Assembly: GCF_000425385.1 (NCBI RefSeq)
Contig: NZ_KE384356.1
Location: forward strand, 186,001 to 250,000
Reading direction: 5' to 3'
Length of the DNA: 64,000 nt
DNA from: Pseudoduganella violaceinigra DSM 15887
GTDB taxonomy: Bacteria; Pseudomonadota; Gammaproteobacteria; Burkholderiales; Burkholderiaceae_D
The first letter of the stretch is position 1. Each line of letters opens with the position of its first letter. Made by a program: the position numbers and the translations under genes. Shown here in pieces: positions 27,100 through 34,754 of this stretch. The notes beneath the pieces were generated by a model, which saw only the letters and a program-made list of their open reading frames with translations, was not told where the DNA came from and did not search any database.

Positions 27100-27236
27100 C
27101 AGTAATCTTGTGACAGTTGCCGCCAGCTCCTGTTCCGAGTTGAACTGTGGCGCCTAGAACCAGTTGCTACCTTGTTCAGCGGCAACTGGTTCGCAAAGCG
27201 GACGCGATTCATGTGGTCCGAATTGATGACGGCAGA

Positions 27237-27836
27237 TTACCACTGCAATACTTGGCTTGCTACCCTGTGCGTCACTTCCGGCTCAATATGGAATTCACGT
27301 TCGGCGGCCATCGCCGCAATATATTCTTGGAACTCATTTTTCCCGGTGTAATTTGTTCCTGCAGAGTGACGTCCTCGGCGAGGCTGAGACTGGACCCAGT
27401 GAATAGCTTCAAGCATGATTGCCGCATAGCGTTGCTTGTGTACGAGGTAAGGCATCACCGCCTCAAGCAACTTGATGATCTGGATTTTCGAGCCGACCGT
27501 AATCTCCAGCTGGTTGCGCCAAGTCGATTTACGATTTTTGTAGCGCTTGACCGAATTTACGGCGTAGAAAAAGACGAGGCCCAGCTTCACGTAGATTTCG
27601 GACACCCGCTGAATCATCCTTACGTCCGTGTTGGTAATCCTGACCTTGGGTTCATAATAGTTCTGGCGCCCCCCCTTTGAACCGCATTTTTTGGCCTGGA
27701 CGGTAGCCTGCAAGTTACCTTCCCCATCAATTATTCCAGCAAGCCATGCGAGTTCAGCATCTGTTACTTCGACAACCGACGTGATAGATGTAGGGGACAG
27801 GAGGGGCTGCGGATCAAATTCAAAAGCGTCTTGCAT
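27237..27836 (-). CDS. LAGLIDADG-type endonuclease-like protein
   Basis: 199 residues. One clear LAGLIDADG motif, LAWLAGIIDGEG (29-40), is followed by alternating strands typical of the fold (YYEPKVRITNTDVRMIQ, NQLEITVGSKIQIIKLLEAV). Only one copy is plain, so it would act as a homodimer or with a degenerate second half. It stands alone: no intron or intein boundary was found around it. It could be a homing enzyme, or a domesticated nuclease or regulator. Divergent from the XRE gene, only 70 bp apart. Confidence 0.8.
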   Translation of the reverse strand: MQDAFEFDPQPLLSPTSITSVVEVTDAELAWLAGIIDGEGNLQATVQAKKCGSKGGRQNYYEPKVRITNTDVRMIQRVSEIYVKLGLVFFYAVNSVKRYKNRKSTWRNQLEITVGSKIQIIKLLEAVMPYLVHKQRYAAIMLEAIHWVQSQPRRGRHSAGTNYTGKNEFQEYIAAMAAEREFHIEPEVTHRVASQVLQW

Positions 27837-27906
27837 AAATTGTCTTGTAGATAATTGTCACGATTAGTGCGTGGCCGAACAGTGTACATTACTCCACAGT
27901 CGAGGG

Positions 27907-28119
27907 GTGAGTACGATCCTACGAAAACAATTTGGCGAACGAGTGAAGGAGCTGCGCCTGGCTAGTGGAATGTCACAGGAAGCGTTTGCTGACCGGTGTG
28001 GATTTGCACGTAGCTATATGAGCCGCGTAGAGCGGGGAGGCGCAAATCCGTCGCTTGATGCAATAGAGATTTTGGCCAAGGCGCTGGGCATCACAGTAGC
28101 TCAACTATTTCAGACTTAA
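27907..28119 (+). CDS. XRE-family transcriptional regulator
   Basis: 70-residue single-domain repressor: FGERVKELRLASGMSQEAFA, then DRCGFARSYMSRVERGGANPSL and LAKALGITVAQLF, a textbook Cro/C1 helix-turn-helix. The start is uncertain; GTG 27907 gives the usual length, while a GTG at 27871 adds 12 residues. It may control the cargo promoters around it, including the divergent LAGLIDADG gene. Restriction-modification controller (C) proteins look the same, but no methylase or restriction enzyme was seen nearby. Confidence 0.88.
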   Translation: MSTILRKQFGERVKELRLASGMSQEAFADRCGFARSYMSRVERGGANPSLDAIEILAKALGITVAQLFQT

Positions 28120-28159
28120 CCGACGTTGTAGTTTTTACTGCTCGCTCACCAAATACCAA

Positions 28160-28891
28160 ATGGACGACATCCGTAATCGCGGTTTCCTCGCCGGCGAAAT
28201 TGACAGTTTCCGTAGAAGATACAGGTCAGCTTACTCAAATTCTTTTGCCACCTGCGAAGCAAAATCAGACGCCGCAACCGCGCAACTGTTCAATGCCGAC
28301 TTAGCCAAATTGGATTCCCCAGCCCAAATGCACGTTGTCATGGCGGTCGGGTTCTGGTGCCGTAGTCTGAGGGCCTGCCAAGGCGCAATCCTTTTGCTGG
28401 AAAAAGGGATGGTTTCGGAGGCCTTCTCGCTGACCCGCAACGCATATGAGTGCCTATTCTTTGCTGCAGCTCTTATAAGTGACCCTGGTGTCATGGAAAG
28501 CCTAAAGAGCGGAGACAGCCACGCACGTAGAGAGCAGGCGAAGTCCATGCTGGACATCGGACTCAAGGAAAATGCTTGGACACCAGAACAGGTCGCCAGC
28601 TTAGAAGAGGTAATGGCGGAACATGCTGGCGGCAAAAAGCAGCTAAGCGTGTATGAGGCTGCAGAAAAGGCCGGGATGGCTTTTGTGTACGCCACTGTTT
28701 ATCGTGGACTGTCCTTCATTTCGTCACACGCAACGATCGCGTCAACAGACTCTGTTTTCGAGCAAAGAGGTGAAGGATTCGGCGCGGTGTTTGGACCATC
28801 CGACGTTCAACTCGAATTTTGCCTCGGCCTTGTCGATACCTGCCTTGCAGAAGGAATGAAGCGCCTCTCTGCATACTTGCGGCCGGCTTGA
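28160..28891 (+). CDS. Unknown helical protein, DUF5677-like impression
   Basis: 243 residues. Helix-rich, with a central segment FWCRSLRACQGAILLLEKGM, then EAFSLTRNAYECLFFAAALI, which resembles DUF5677-type proteins (a HEPN-like helical bundle), and a conserved-looking SFISSHATI near residue 190. No transmembrane helices are likely despite hydrophobic helices. No ribosome site is apparent. It lies 41 bp after the XRE gene on the same strand and ahead of the HEPN/Toprim gene, so it is probably part of the cargo. The family assignment is an impression, not a firm match. Confidence 0.7.
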   Translation: MDDIRNRGFLAGEIDSFRRRYRSAYSNSFATCEAKSDAATAQLFNADLAKLDSPAQMHVVMAVGFWCRSLRACQGAILLLEKGMVSEAFSLTRNAYECLFFAAALISDPGVMESLKSGDSHARREQAKSMLDIGLKENAWTPEQVASLEEVMAEHAGGKKQLSVYEAAEKAGMAFVYATVYRGLSFISSHATIASTDSVFEQRGEGFGAVFGPSDVQLEFCLGLVDTCLAEGMKRLSAYLRPA

Positions 28892-29017
28892 TTTGGTCTA
28901 CAGTACGTTTTCGCTTTCCGCAGGACTCGACGACAAGTTCCGCTACGCTGCCAACGCCGGCATCAGATTCAAACCGATTCACTTCACCGTTAGCCGAGAC
29001 CGTCACCTAGGAGTTGT

Positions 29018-30334
29018 ATGAGTACCCCTTTAACATTATCGGTCGGCGACATCATACTCACTTACAACACCATGCATATGGGCATTGACCATGGCATGCT
29101 TTTTCAAGAAAGAGACTGGCTCCGACTTGAGAATGGGCGGGTGATCTATGACCGGTGTGAGCAAAGTGACGGCGAGGAGGTATCGCTGAAAGATATGTGT
29201 TTTTGCCGCTCATTAAGTTCCCTGATTCCGCGACTTGAATTACTCGGGTACACGATAAAAGCTGTCAAAGCTGACTATGAGCGCGCCGTTGCATACGATC
29301 AGGAACAATATGCTGAAACGATGGGAACAGCATCGATCGGCAATCCTGAGCGGTTGACCTTCGATCAGCTTACTGCTTTCGTCCACAAGTACCCGGTTCA
29401 TACCCTCAACGATAACTATGTTCCCGACTATGATGCCGAGCATGAAGCAAAACGAGGACTCTTCGCAAGCGAACCGGACATCAACCTATTGCCTGGCGGC
29501 GATCCCGACCGTGATACCGGCGGCTACTCTGAACGGAGCCACTTTGGCAACTTGCTAGGGTTTCTCGACCCCTACTCAGTGCTGCGAATACTTGGAGAAA
29601 ATCCAGAAAATTTAAATCTGCAAGTCGTGTGGAACTGCGGCGAATTCATCGATGCAGGCTGGGCGCGAGAACACGATTTTGTTTCGGGAGCACGCCGAAC
29701 CCAAACCTATTTGATTGCAACAGAAGGGTCTTCCGACACGCACATCCTAAAGCGTGCCATCGCACTCCTGCGCCCCGATATCCAAGATTTTTTCAGATTT
29801 ATTGACGTGGAGGATCGCCATCCATTTTCTGGCACGGGCAGCCTTGCCAAGTTCGCCGAAGGTCTTGTGAAGATTGACGTCCAGAATCGCGTTGTGTTTT
29901 TGTTCGACAATGACGCGGAAGGCCGCGATGCGTTTCATGGTTTGCAGCGCTTCACATTCCCCACCAACATGCGAGCAACCGTCCTTCCTGATATCGAGGA
30001 ACTACGCAATTTCCCTGCACGTGGGCCTGACGGCATCACATACGTTGATATCAATCGTCGGGCAGCAGCTATCGAGTGCTACCTCGACTTGCGGTTGAAA
30101 GACCGGAAGCCGCCGCAGGTGACCTGGACAAACTATAAAGAAAAGCTAGGTGTTTATCAGGGCGCGCTCGATTTCAAAGAAAGCTACGCAAATGCGTTCT
30201 TCAATGCGACAGAAGAGTCCATTCGATCCAATGAATATGACGTCAGCAAGCTGCGGATCGTGTTGGACCTTCTCGAACGACAATGCTCTCTAATGGCCGA
30301 ACAAATGCTCCCGTTCTGGAAGTATGGTGAGTGA
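29018..30334 (+). CDS. HEPN/Toprim-associated domain protein
   Basis: 438 residues. The N-terminus (LTLSVGDIILTYN... MLFQERDW) matches the HEPN/Toprim-associated N-terminal domain. Residues about 228-310 form a Toprim fold like that of OLD-family nucleases: Glu236 in LIATEGSSD and the DxD pair Asp297/Asp299 in LFDNDAEG, which bind metal for phosphodiester chemistry. The C-terminal part is helical. TAGGAG precedes the ATG. Such proteins are reported in bacterial conflict and defence islands; its target is unknown. It converges on the subtilase gene with 62 bp between stops. Confidence 0.85.
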   Translation: MSTPLTLSVGDIILTYNTMHMGIDHGMLFQERDWLRLENGRVIYDRCEQSDGEEVSLKDMCFCRSLSSLIPRLELLGYTIKAVKADYERAVAYDQEQYAETMGTASIGNPERLTFDQLTAFVHKYPVHTLNDNYVPDYDAEHEAKRGLFASEPDINLLPGGDPDRDTGGYSERSHFGNLLGFLDPYSVLRILGENPENLNLQVVWNCGEFIDAGWAREHDFVSGARRTQTYLIATEGSSDTHILKRAIALLRPDIQDFFRFIDVEDRHPFSGTGSLAKFAEGLVKIDVQNRVVFLFDNDAEGRDAFHGLQRFTFPTNMRATVLPDIEELRNFPARGPDGITYVDINRRAAAIECYLDLRLKDRKPPQVTWTNYKEKLGVYQGALDFKESYANAFFNATEESIRSNEYDVSKLRIVLDLLERQCSLMAEQMLPFWKYGE

Positions 30335-30396
30335 ATCCCCACGGATTAAAACTCAATCCTCCGCGAGCGTAGACTCCGCACATCTCGGAAAACGAG

Positions 30397-32973
30397 TTAG
30401 ACCGGTTGCACAATCGGCACCTGCGGAGTAATCCGTTGACGGATTTCTTCATAGACCTGTATCCCAGTCTCAATGCCAACTTCAAAGCTGATACAGATTG
30501 CATAGGGAACCGCCTCGTTGAATTCTCCGGCAGTAGCGCGACAAGAAATTCGCAAAAGTAAATGGCCGTCATCAACGAACACAGCCGCATTTTCGCCAAA
30601 GCGCCGCTCATGAAAGACGCTGCCGCGAACGACAGCTTTATCAGTAGGCTGTGGTGCTTCCCTTGTAGTTGTAATCCAATACTTTTCATCCGTTCCAGGG
30701 GAAATATCAAGCGACACGCGACGGTATCCTTGATGACGTGGATTTGTAGGAGTGAACCAAACTAAAGTTGTCGTAAGGGCGCGGAAGGCGCGCTGGCCCT
30801 CAAGCCCCCCTGGAATCGGGATACGGTAGAGCCACGCTTTACCTGGCGTTATGGTCCCAATTCCGAGTAGGGTTGCCCGGTTTTCAGTACAATCGATGAC
30901 CCGCTCAATGTCCGGCATCCCAAAACCAAGAAGTCTCGAAATGTCATCTCGCCGCACGACGTGGCTCCCTACACCTCGCGGCTGAAGATGCTCATCGAGC
31001 ATTTCTCCCTTGCCGCCCCAACTAGCCCCGTGAACCAGGAGTGCCTTGGCTGCAAGGGCGCGAAATTCAACTGGGAGATCCGCGTGATTTGATCCTTCCG
31101 CTTCGTTGACGAGTACTTCCAATATCTGGTGTCCTGCACGTGTTGCAAGAGCCGTAGCTGCACTGGTACCCACAGTAAAGTCTTCTCTACGAATACTCCC
31201 ATGGGCGTCCGGGGCAGCCGCTTTCAATCCAAACAGTCGAGTTTGCCTGACCACTGGCTCAATCGTAACTCCTTGTCCAGAGGCGACCACGCGAACAGGT
31301 AGTCGTCCACCGGCGAATAACAAGTCTGGCTTAATCGACTTACGATATCCAAGACCCATCGCTGACATGATGTTGGGCAGGCCTTCACCATCGTATGGAT
31401 CAATCAGATTGGCTGGTAGACCATTAAAGGCCTGGCTTTTATGAGCGGCACCAATGGTGAGCGCATTTACGGACTCTGCAGGAGACAACAAAGTGCGCTG
31501 ACTCTTCTCTGAGTCTAGCGCTGCTAGCACCTCTTTCTCTCGCTCCGCCGGATCGGCAGCTTCAAATGCGATCGAGTTTTCATAACGGGGAAGCCTTAAT
31601 CGACCGCCGACATTTCCAGCACTGACGAGGAACAAAACTCGATAACGATAAGCGAGGTCATCCAGCAGTCGAGCCAGCGGACTCATCAGCCTAGCAAACG
31701 GGCGCCAACGATCCCCAATCGACAGGTTGAAAAGTACGACGCTGGGCGCAATCGCGTCATCGTCACGGTTGCCGACTTTGATACGACGAACCGCACGATG
31801 GATTACATCAACCAAAAGCTGGTCGGCCAATGTATGCTCCGAATCCCCATTATCCGGCTGCATCACGGGGTGAACTACTATAGGCCGCGTCAAAGGAGTT
31901 CCCGCGTTTGAGAGGTCACCGTGTACTATTAACGAGGCCATTTCGGTACCGTGTCCTCGGCGGTTTACAGGGTATCGCGCTTCCAACCCGTCAGGGTCAT
32001 CAATAATAATTCGACCTGCAAGACGGATATGATTTTGAACAGGAAACCCGTCTAACAAAGCTGCAAGTGGCTCTCCGGCTGGCAACGGCGATTCGTCATT
32101 AACACCACCGAAATCGTCACCGTCGCGCTCCTCTTTCCTGATGGGGCGCCCTACTGATTGAGGCCTCAAGAACATGATGTCATCGATGCGAGCCAGCTCA
32201 ATATCTGGGTGATCAATAAGCTGCTGGGCCTGAGCGGCGGGAATATCGACTAGCGCTGCATGGTAACGAATGTCCGCCACCTCTGCATGGTGGACCACTC
32301 TTCCACCCATTCGCTCCACGGAATCACGCACTCGTGCAAGCGCGGCGGTTCGCATTGCATCTCGCTCGTGAAACCACATCTCGACTTCAAACCGGACCGG
32401 CGCGCCAGGACTCGCCGCTAGCTCCTCTCGCCAATATTCAATGGTTTCAGGAGGCACCCGATCTTGAGGCCCCCAAGGCCTGATATCTACCAGCAAAGAA
32501 AACAGCGTGCCCCATTCACCCCGCCCGCTCGGCATTCTCCCATTTTGAAATCTCCGCCAGAGGCCCAACAGTTCCTGAAGCGCTCGCACATCAGGCATCG
32601 CCAAATAAACGCGGCCTGAAAAACTTTGTCCGGGTTTCTTGATGTTGGAGAAGTCTGCGCCAGACTCAATCTCAACCTCGTAGTCGCCGAGATATTCAAT
32701 CCCCAGATTCTGGGCCTGCTGATAGAAGTCTTTGAGTTGACCAGCCACTTCAAAAACAATCGCACGCTCCGGGGCAATCGAGGCCGGGTCTGCCCGTAAG
32801 GCCAATAGATCGTGCGGGTTCCCAGCTATTTGCATCAATCGGGCAAAACGAGGAGCTAGGCGATCGCGCTGCCTGTCTCGCGTCGGCGTTTCAATTGTCT
32901 TTCTACCAGGGGGGCCAGGATGCGGCTGAAAATCGACTGGCTCAGGCAACTTCAGAATTGGGCGATCTGGCAT
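30397..32973 (-). CDS. Subtilisin-like serine protease (S8) paired with an AAA+ ATPase
   Basis: 858 residues, no signal peptide, so a cytoplasmic subtilase. An N-terminal region of about 300 residues includes an I9-like segment (VRDSVERMGGRVVHHAEV ... DIPAAQAQQLIDHPDI). The catalytic domain shows Asp308 (ALLDGFP), His341 (RGHGTEMAS), oxyanion Asn453 (SAGN) and Ser603 (VGTSAATA). A 220-residue C-terminal domain of beta character follows. AAGGAGG lies inside the end of the ATPase gene, 7 bp upstream, giving tight coupling. The ATPase probably feeds or gates the protease. Target unknown. Confidence 0.93.
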   Translation of the reverse strand: MPDRPILKLPEPVDFQPHPGPPGRKTIETPTRDRQRDRLAPRFARLMQIAGNPHDLLALRADPASIAPERAIVFEVAGQLKDFYQQAQNLGIEYLGDYEVEIESGADFSNIKKPGQSFSGRVYLAMPDVRALQELLGLWRRFQNGRMPSGRGEWGTLFSLLVDIRPWGPQDRVPPETIEYWREELAASPGAPVRFEVEMWFHERDAMRTAALARVRDSVERMGGRVVHHAEVADIRYHAALVDIPAAQAQQLIDHPDIELARIDDIMFLRPQSVGRPIRKEERDGDDFGGVNDESPLPAGEPLAALLDGFPVQNHIRLAGRIIIDDPDGLEARYPVNRRGHGTEMASLIVHGDLSNAGTPLTRPIVVHPVMQPDNGDSEHTLADQLLVDVIHRAVRRIKVGNRDDDAIAPSVVLFNLSIGDRWRPFARLMSPLARLLDDLAYRYRVLFLVSAGNVGGRLRLPRYENSIAFEAADPAEREKEVLAALDSEKSQRTLLSPAESVNALTIGAAHKSQAFNGLPANLIDPYDGEGLPNIMSAMGLGYRKSIKPDLLFAGGRLPVRVVASGQGVTIEPVVRQTRLFGLKAAAPDAHGSIRREDFTVGTSAATALATRAGHQILEVLVNEAEGSNHADLPVEFRALAAKALLVHGASWGGKGEMLDEHLQPRGVGSHVVRRDDISRLLGFGMPDIERVIDCTENRATLLGIGTITPGKAWLYRIPIPGGLEGQRAFRALTTTLVWFTPTNPRHQGYRRVSLDISPGTDEKYWITTTREAPQPTDKAVVRGSVFHERRFGENAAVFVDDGHLLLRISCRATAGEFNEAVPYAICISFEVGIETGIQVYEEIRQRITPQVPIVQPV

Positions 32974-32980
32974 GAGAAAC

Positions 32981-34015
32981 TTAGTCCTCCTTTACTTGAA
33001 CACGAACACGAGTGGTCCAAATCTTCAGCTGTTGCTTAGTAATCTCCGTCGGCGATGCATCGCCACCCGAAAGCACATGCCTTCTTGCGACGTTCAAGAA
33101 GAACTGTTCAGCTTCACTAAAGCTAATCCTGCCCAATGCCTTTGAGATTTCTTCCACGTTCACCCCCAATTTCAATCCGCTAGTGCGACTCAGACTTGAG
33201 AGGTATGTTGCTAATTGCTTCTGAGTCGGCCTTGGAAGCGGTAGTCGAAGCTGGAAACGACGCCAGACTGCACGATCCAATAACTCAGCGTGGTTGGTTG
33301 CAGCCAAAATCACCACGTAACTTGGAAGATCGTCGATCTGCATCAAGAGCGAAGTCACGACGCGCTTAATTTCACCTGTTTCGTGGGTATCGCCACGTTC
33401 CTTGCCCACGGTATCAAACTCGTCGAAAAACAAGACACAGGGTGTCGTCCGGGCAAAGTCGAACACGCGCCTCATTCGGCTGGCCGTCTCACCTAAGAAA
33501 CTTCCGATCATCGCGTCGTACCGCACCACAAAGAACGGTAATGCTAAAGCCTCGGCAACCGCTTCAGCCAATGACGTCTTGCCATTACCAGGTGGGCCAA
33601 CGAGGAGCATACTGTTACGAGGTTCAAGAGAATGCGCACGCAAAATATCTGCACGCTGCTGTTCTTCGATTAGCTGCTGTACGGCTGCCTTTGTCGCATC
33701 CGGGAGCATCAAGTCCGCAAGGATTCTGCGCGGCATTACCTCGGCTATGAAATCGCGTGCGCGACTATTTTGATCTGCCGCGTACTGCGATTGCCGCTCG
33801 CTCCCACTGCTCGTGTACCCACCGTTCAGGGAGGTGGTGCCACTTCCCCCAGCGCCATTCGCGGACGCGAACGCCTTTTCAATCCTGTCTGCCATGATGT
33901 TGTGCTGTTTCGCCCTTTCCTCCGCAACGATGGCTTCAACTGTCTTGCGCAAGGTGCGTTTGTCTCCGTTCGCGCCGGCCTTCACCAAACTGATAAGCAG
34001 ATCACTGCGAGCCAT
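32981..34015 (-). CDS. AAA+ ATPase, partner of the subtilase
   Basis: 344 residues from the ATG at 34015, chosen because GGAGG lies 6 bp upstream inside the preceding gene. N-terminal coiled-coil or linker region (1-85, Gly/Ser-rich at 50-75), then a FtsH/Vps4-like AAA core: Walker A GPPGNGKT (140-147), pore-loop region YDAMIGSFLGE, Walker B FFDEFD (196-201), sensor-1 AATN (238-241) and Arg finger in VWRRF. It should form a ring. It overlaps the upstream small gene by 14 bp and is followed by the subtilase after 7 bp, so all three are co-expressed. Confidence 0.93.
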   Translation of the reverse strand: MARSDLLISLVKAGANGDKRTLRKTVEAIVAEERAKQHNIMADRIEKAFASANGAGGSGTTSLNGGYTSSGSERQSQYAADQNSRARDFIAEVMPRRILADLMLPDATKAAVQQLIEEQQRADILRAHSLEPRNSMLLVGPPGNGKTSLAEAVAEALALPFFVVRYDAMIGSFLGETASRMRRVFDFARTTPCVLFFDEFDTVGKERGDTHETGEIKRVVTSLLMQIDDLPSYVVILAATNHAELLDRAVWRRFQLRLPLPRPTQKQLATYLSSLSRTSGLKLGVNVEEISKALGRISFSEAEQFFLNVARRHVLSGGDASPTEITKQQLKIWTTRVRVQVKED

Positions 34016-34289
34016 CGCGGCCTCCGCTTGCAACTCGACGACGGCCGCGACGGTCATTCAGCTCCGCGTCTGATATATCGATACCTAACGCGCTTAAACC
34101 TTTAAGTACCACAGCACGCATGCTTTCTCCACGATCAGCACACATAAGAGCAACTTGACGCCGCACACTTTCGGGCACCATGACTTGCATTGGTACTTCT
34201 TCGCAAGCGGGAATTGGTAAAGATGTCGAAGGCATATTACGAGAAACAGGTTTCATATGCCCTTTATCCATTGAGCCAGCTGTACTCAT
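34002..34289 (-). CDS. Putative ribbon-helix-helix regulator, first gene of the ATPase-subtilase operon
   Basis: 95 residues. The N-terminal 30 are likely disordered. Residues about 33-75 (PMQVMVPESVRRQVALMCAD then RGESMRAVVLKGLSALGI) have the strand-helix-helix pattern of ParG/CopG-type DNA-binding proteins. A basic tail (NDRRGRRRV) follows. AGGAAG precedes the ATG. The gene overlaps the ATPase by 14 bp. It probably autoregulates the operon; partition proteins and antitoxins share this fold, so it could also be a partner or antitoxin-like component. Confidence 0.75.
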   Translation of the reverse strand: MSTAGSMDKGHMKPVSRNMPSTSLPIPACEEVPMQVMVPESVRRQVALMCADRGESMRAVVLKGLSALGIDISDAELNDRRGRRRVASGGRDGSQ

Positions 34290-34309
34290 CAGTTCTTCCT
34301 TTCTTCATG

Positions 34310-34338
34310 ATTTTATGTCCTCACAAAGTTGGCAGCAA
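34310..34338 (-). promoter_or_regulatory. Candidate promoter of the RHH-ATPase-subtilase operon
   Basis: On the minus strand, TTGCTG (34333-34338) and TAAAAT (34310-34315, 5 of 6 matches) are 17 bp apart, with the ATG 20 bp downstream. A CAAATG direct repeat (34341 and 34365) just upstream could be an operator for the small regulator. Confidence 0.5.
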
Positions 34339-34458
34339 GGCAAATGTTTCCCCTTTCGGGCATACAAATGCTAACTTTCAGGGGCATGTGTTGTATTGAT
34401 CTGGACCTAGAGTCCGCGTGGACAAACGGGATCTTCCGAGCTACCTAAAGCGGCCCGC

Positions 34459-34476
34459 GTAACCCACGTGTAACCC
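34459..34476 (+). promoter_or_regulatory. Paired GTAACCC motifs, probable integrase arm sites (right)
   Basis: GTAACCC at 34459-34465 and 34470-34476, starts 11 bp apart, matching the left-end pair in sequence, spacing and orientation, and 49 bp inside the right repeat. A nearby palindrome GTTAGG-N6-CCTAAC (34494-34511) lies between the pair and the core. Confidence 0.55.
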
Positions 34477-34524
34477 AGGTATGAAACTGATGAGTTAGGG
34501 GCTAACCTAACTATTTGATATTTA

Positions 34525-34571
34525 TGGCGCGGCTGGCGGGGATCGAACCCACGACCCTCGGCTTCGGAGGC
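34525..34571. repeat. Right attachment site within tRNA-Arg
   Basis: 47-bp copy identical to 19807-19853. It covers the tRNA 3' part from the anticodon loop to the encoded CCA, so integration kept a complete tRNA gene at this end. Confidence 0.93.
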
Positions 34572-34600
34572 CGATACTCTATCCACTGAGCTACAGCCGC
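34525..34600 (-). tRNA. tRNA-Arg (anticodon CCG)
   Basis: 76 nt including an encoded CCA. Acceptor stem GCGGCTG pairs with CAGCCGC; D-arm GCTC...GAGT; anticodon stem TCGGC/GCCGA with loop CTCCGAA giving anticodon CCG (reads CGG); T-arm GTGGG-TTCGATC-CCCGC; discriminator G. All arms close, so the gene should be functional despite serving as the integration target. Confidence 0.95.
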
Positions 34601-34644
34601 GTTTTTTGAATGCTGAAGCGACACGAAGGATAGCCGGAAATCCA

Positions 34645-34673
34645 TTCCATAGCTAGGGGTTTCCGTCTATAAT
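34645..34673 (+). promoter_or_regulatory. Promoter of the cytochrome c gene
   Basis: Perfect TATAAT at 34668-34673 with a weak -35 TTCCAT (34645-34650) at 17 bp. The ATG is 80 bp downstream, after an AAGGA ribosome site. Confidence 0.55.
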
Positions 34674-34754
34674 CGCAGGTTTGACGAGGGTCCGGCGGAT
34701 TCAATGCCAAAATAACAACCCTTCAACAGCTTTGAAAACTGTCCTAAGGAAATT

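Larger units (their letters stand above)
19807..34571. mobile_element. Integrative element inserted in tRNA-Arg(CCG), about 14.8 kb
   Basis: The segment is bounded by 47-bp perfect direct repeats (19807-19853 and 34525-34571). The right copy is the 3' part of an intact tRNA-Arg gene; the left copy is a stranded tRNA fragment. Just inside the left end lies a tyrosine integrase with an N-terminal DUF4102-type domain. GTAACCC pairs lie near both ends. Contents: integrase, AlpA-like protein, DUF1376 and DnaB replication proteins, several small unknowns, then cargo. No capsid, tail, lysis, relaxase or type IV secretion genes were recognised, so it resembles a phage satellite or replicating island more than a prophage or conjugative element. 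Confidence 0.92.

Noticed and set aside
26665..27105. Plus-strand 146-codon frame
   Set aside because: Codon third positions and composition favour the minus-strand frame in the same interval.
27871..28119. Restriction-modification controller
   Set aside because: Single-domain XRE proteins look alike, and no methylase or restriction enzyme lies nearby.
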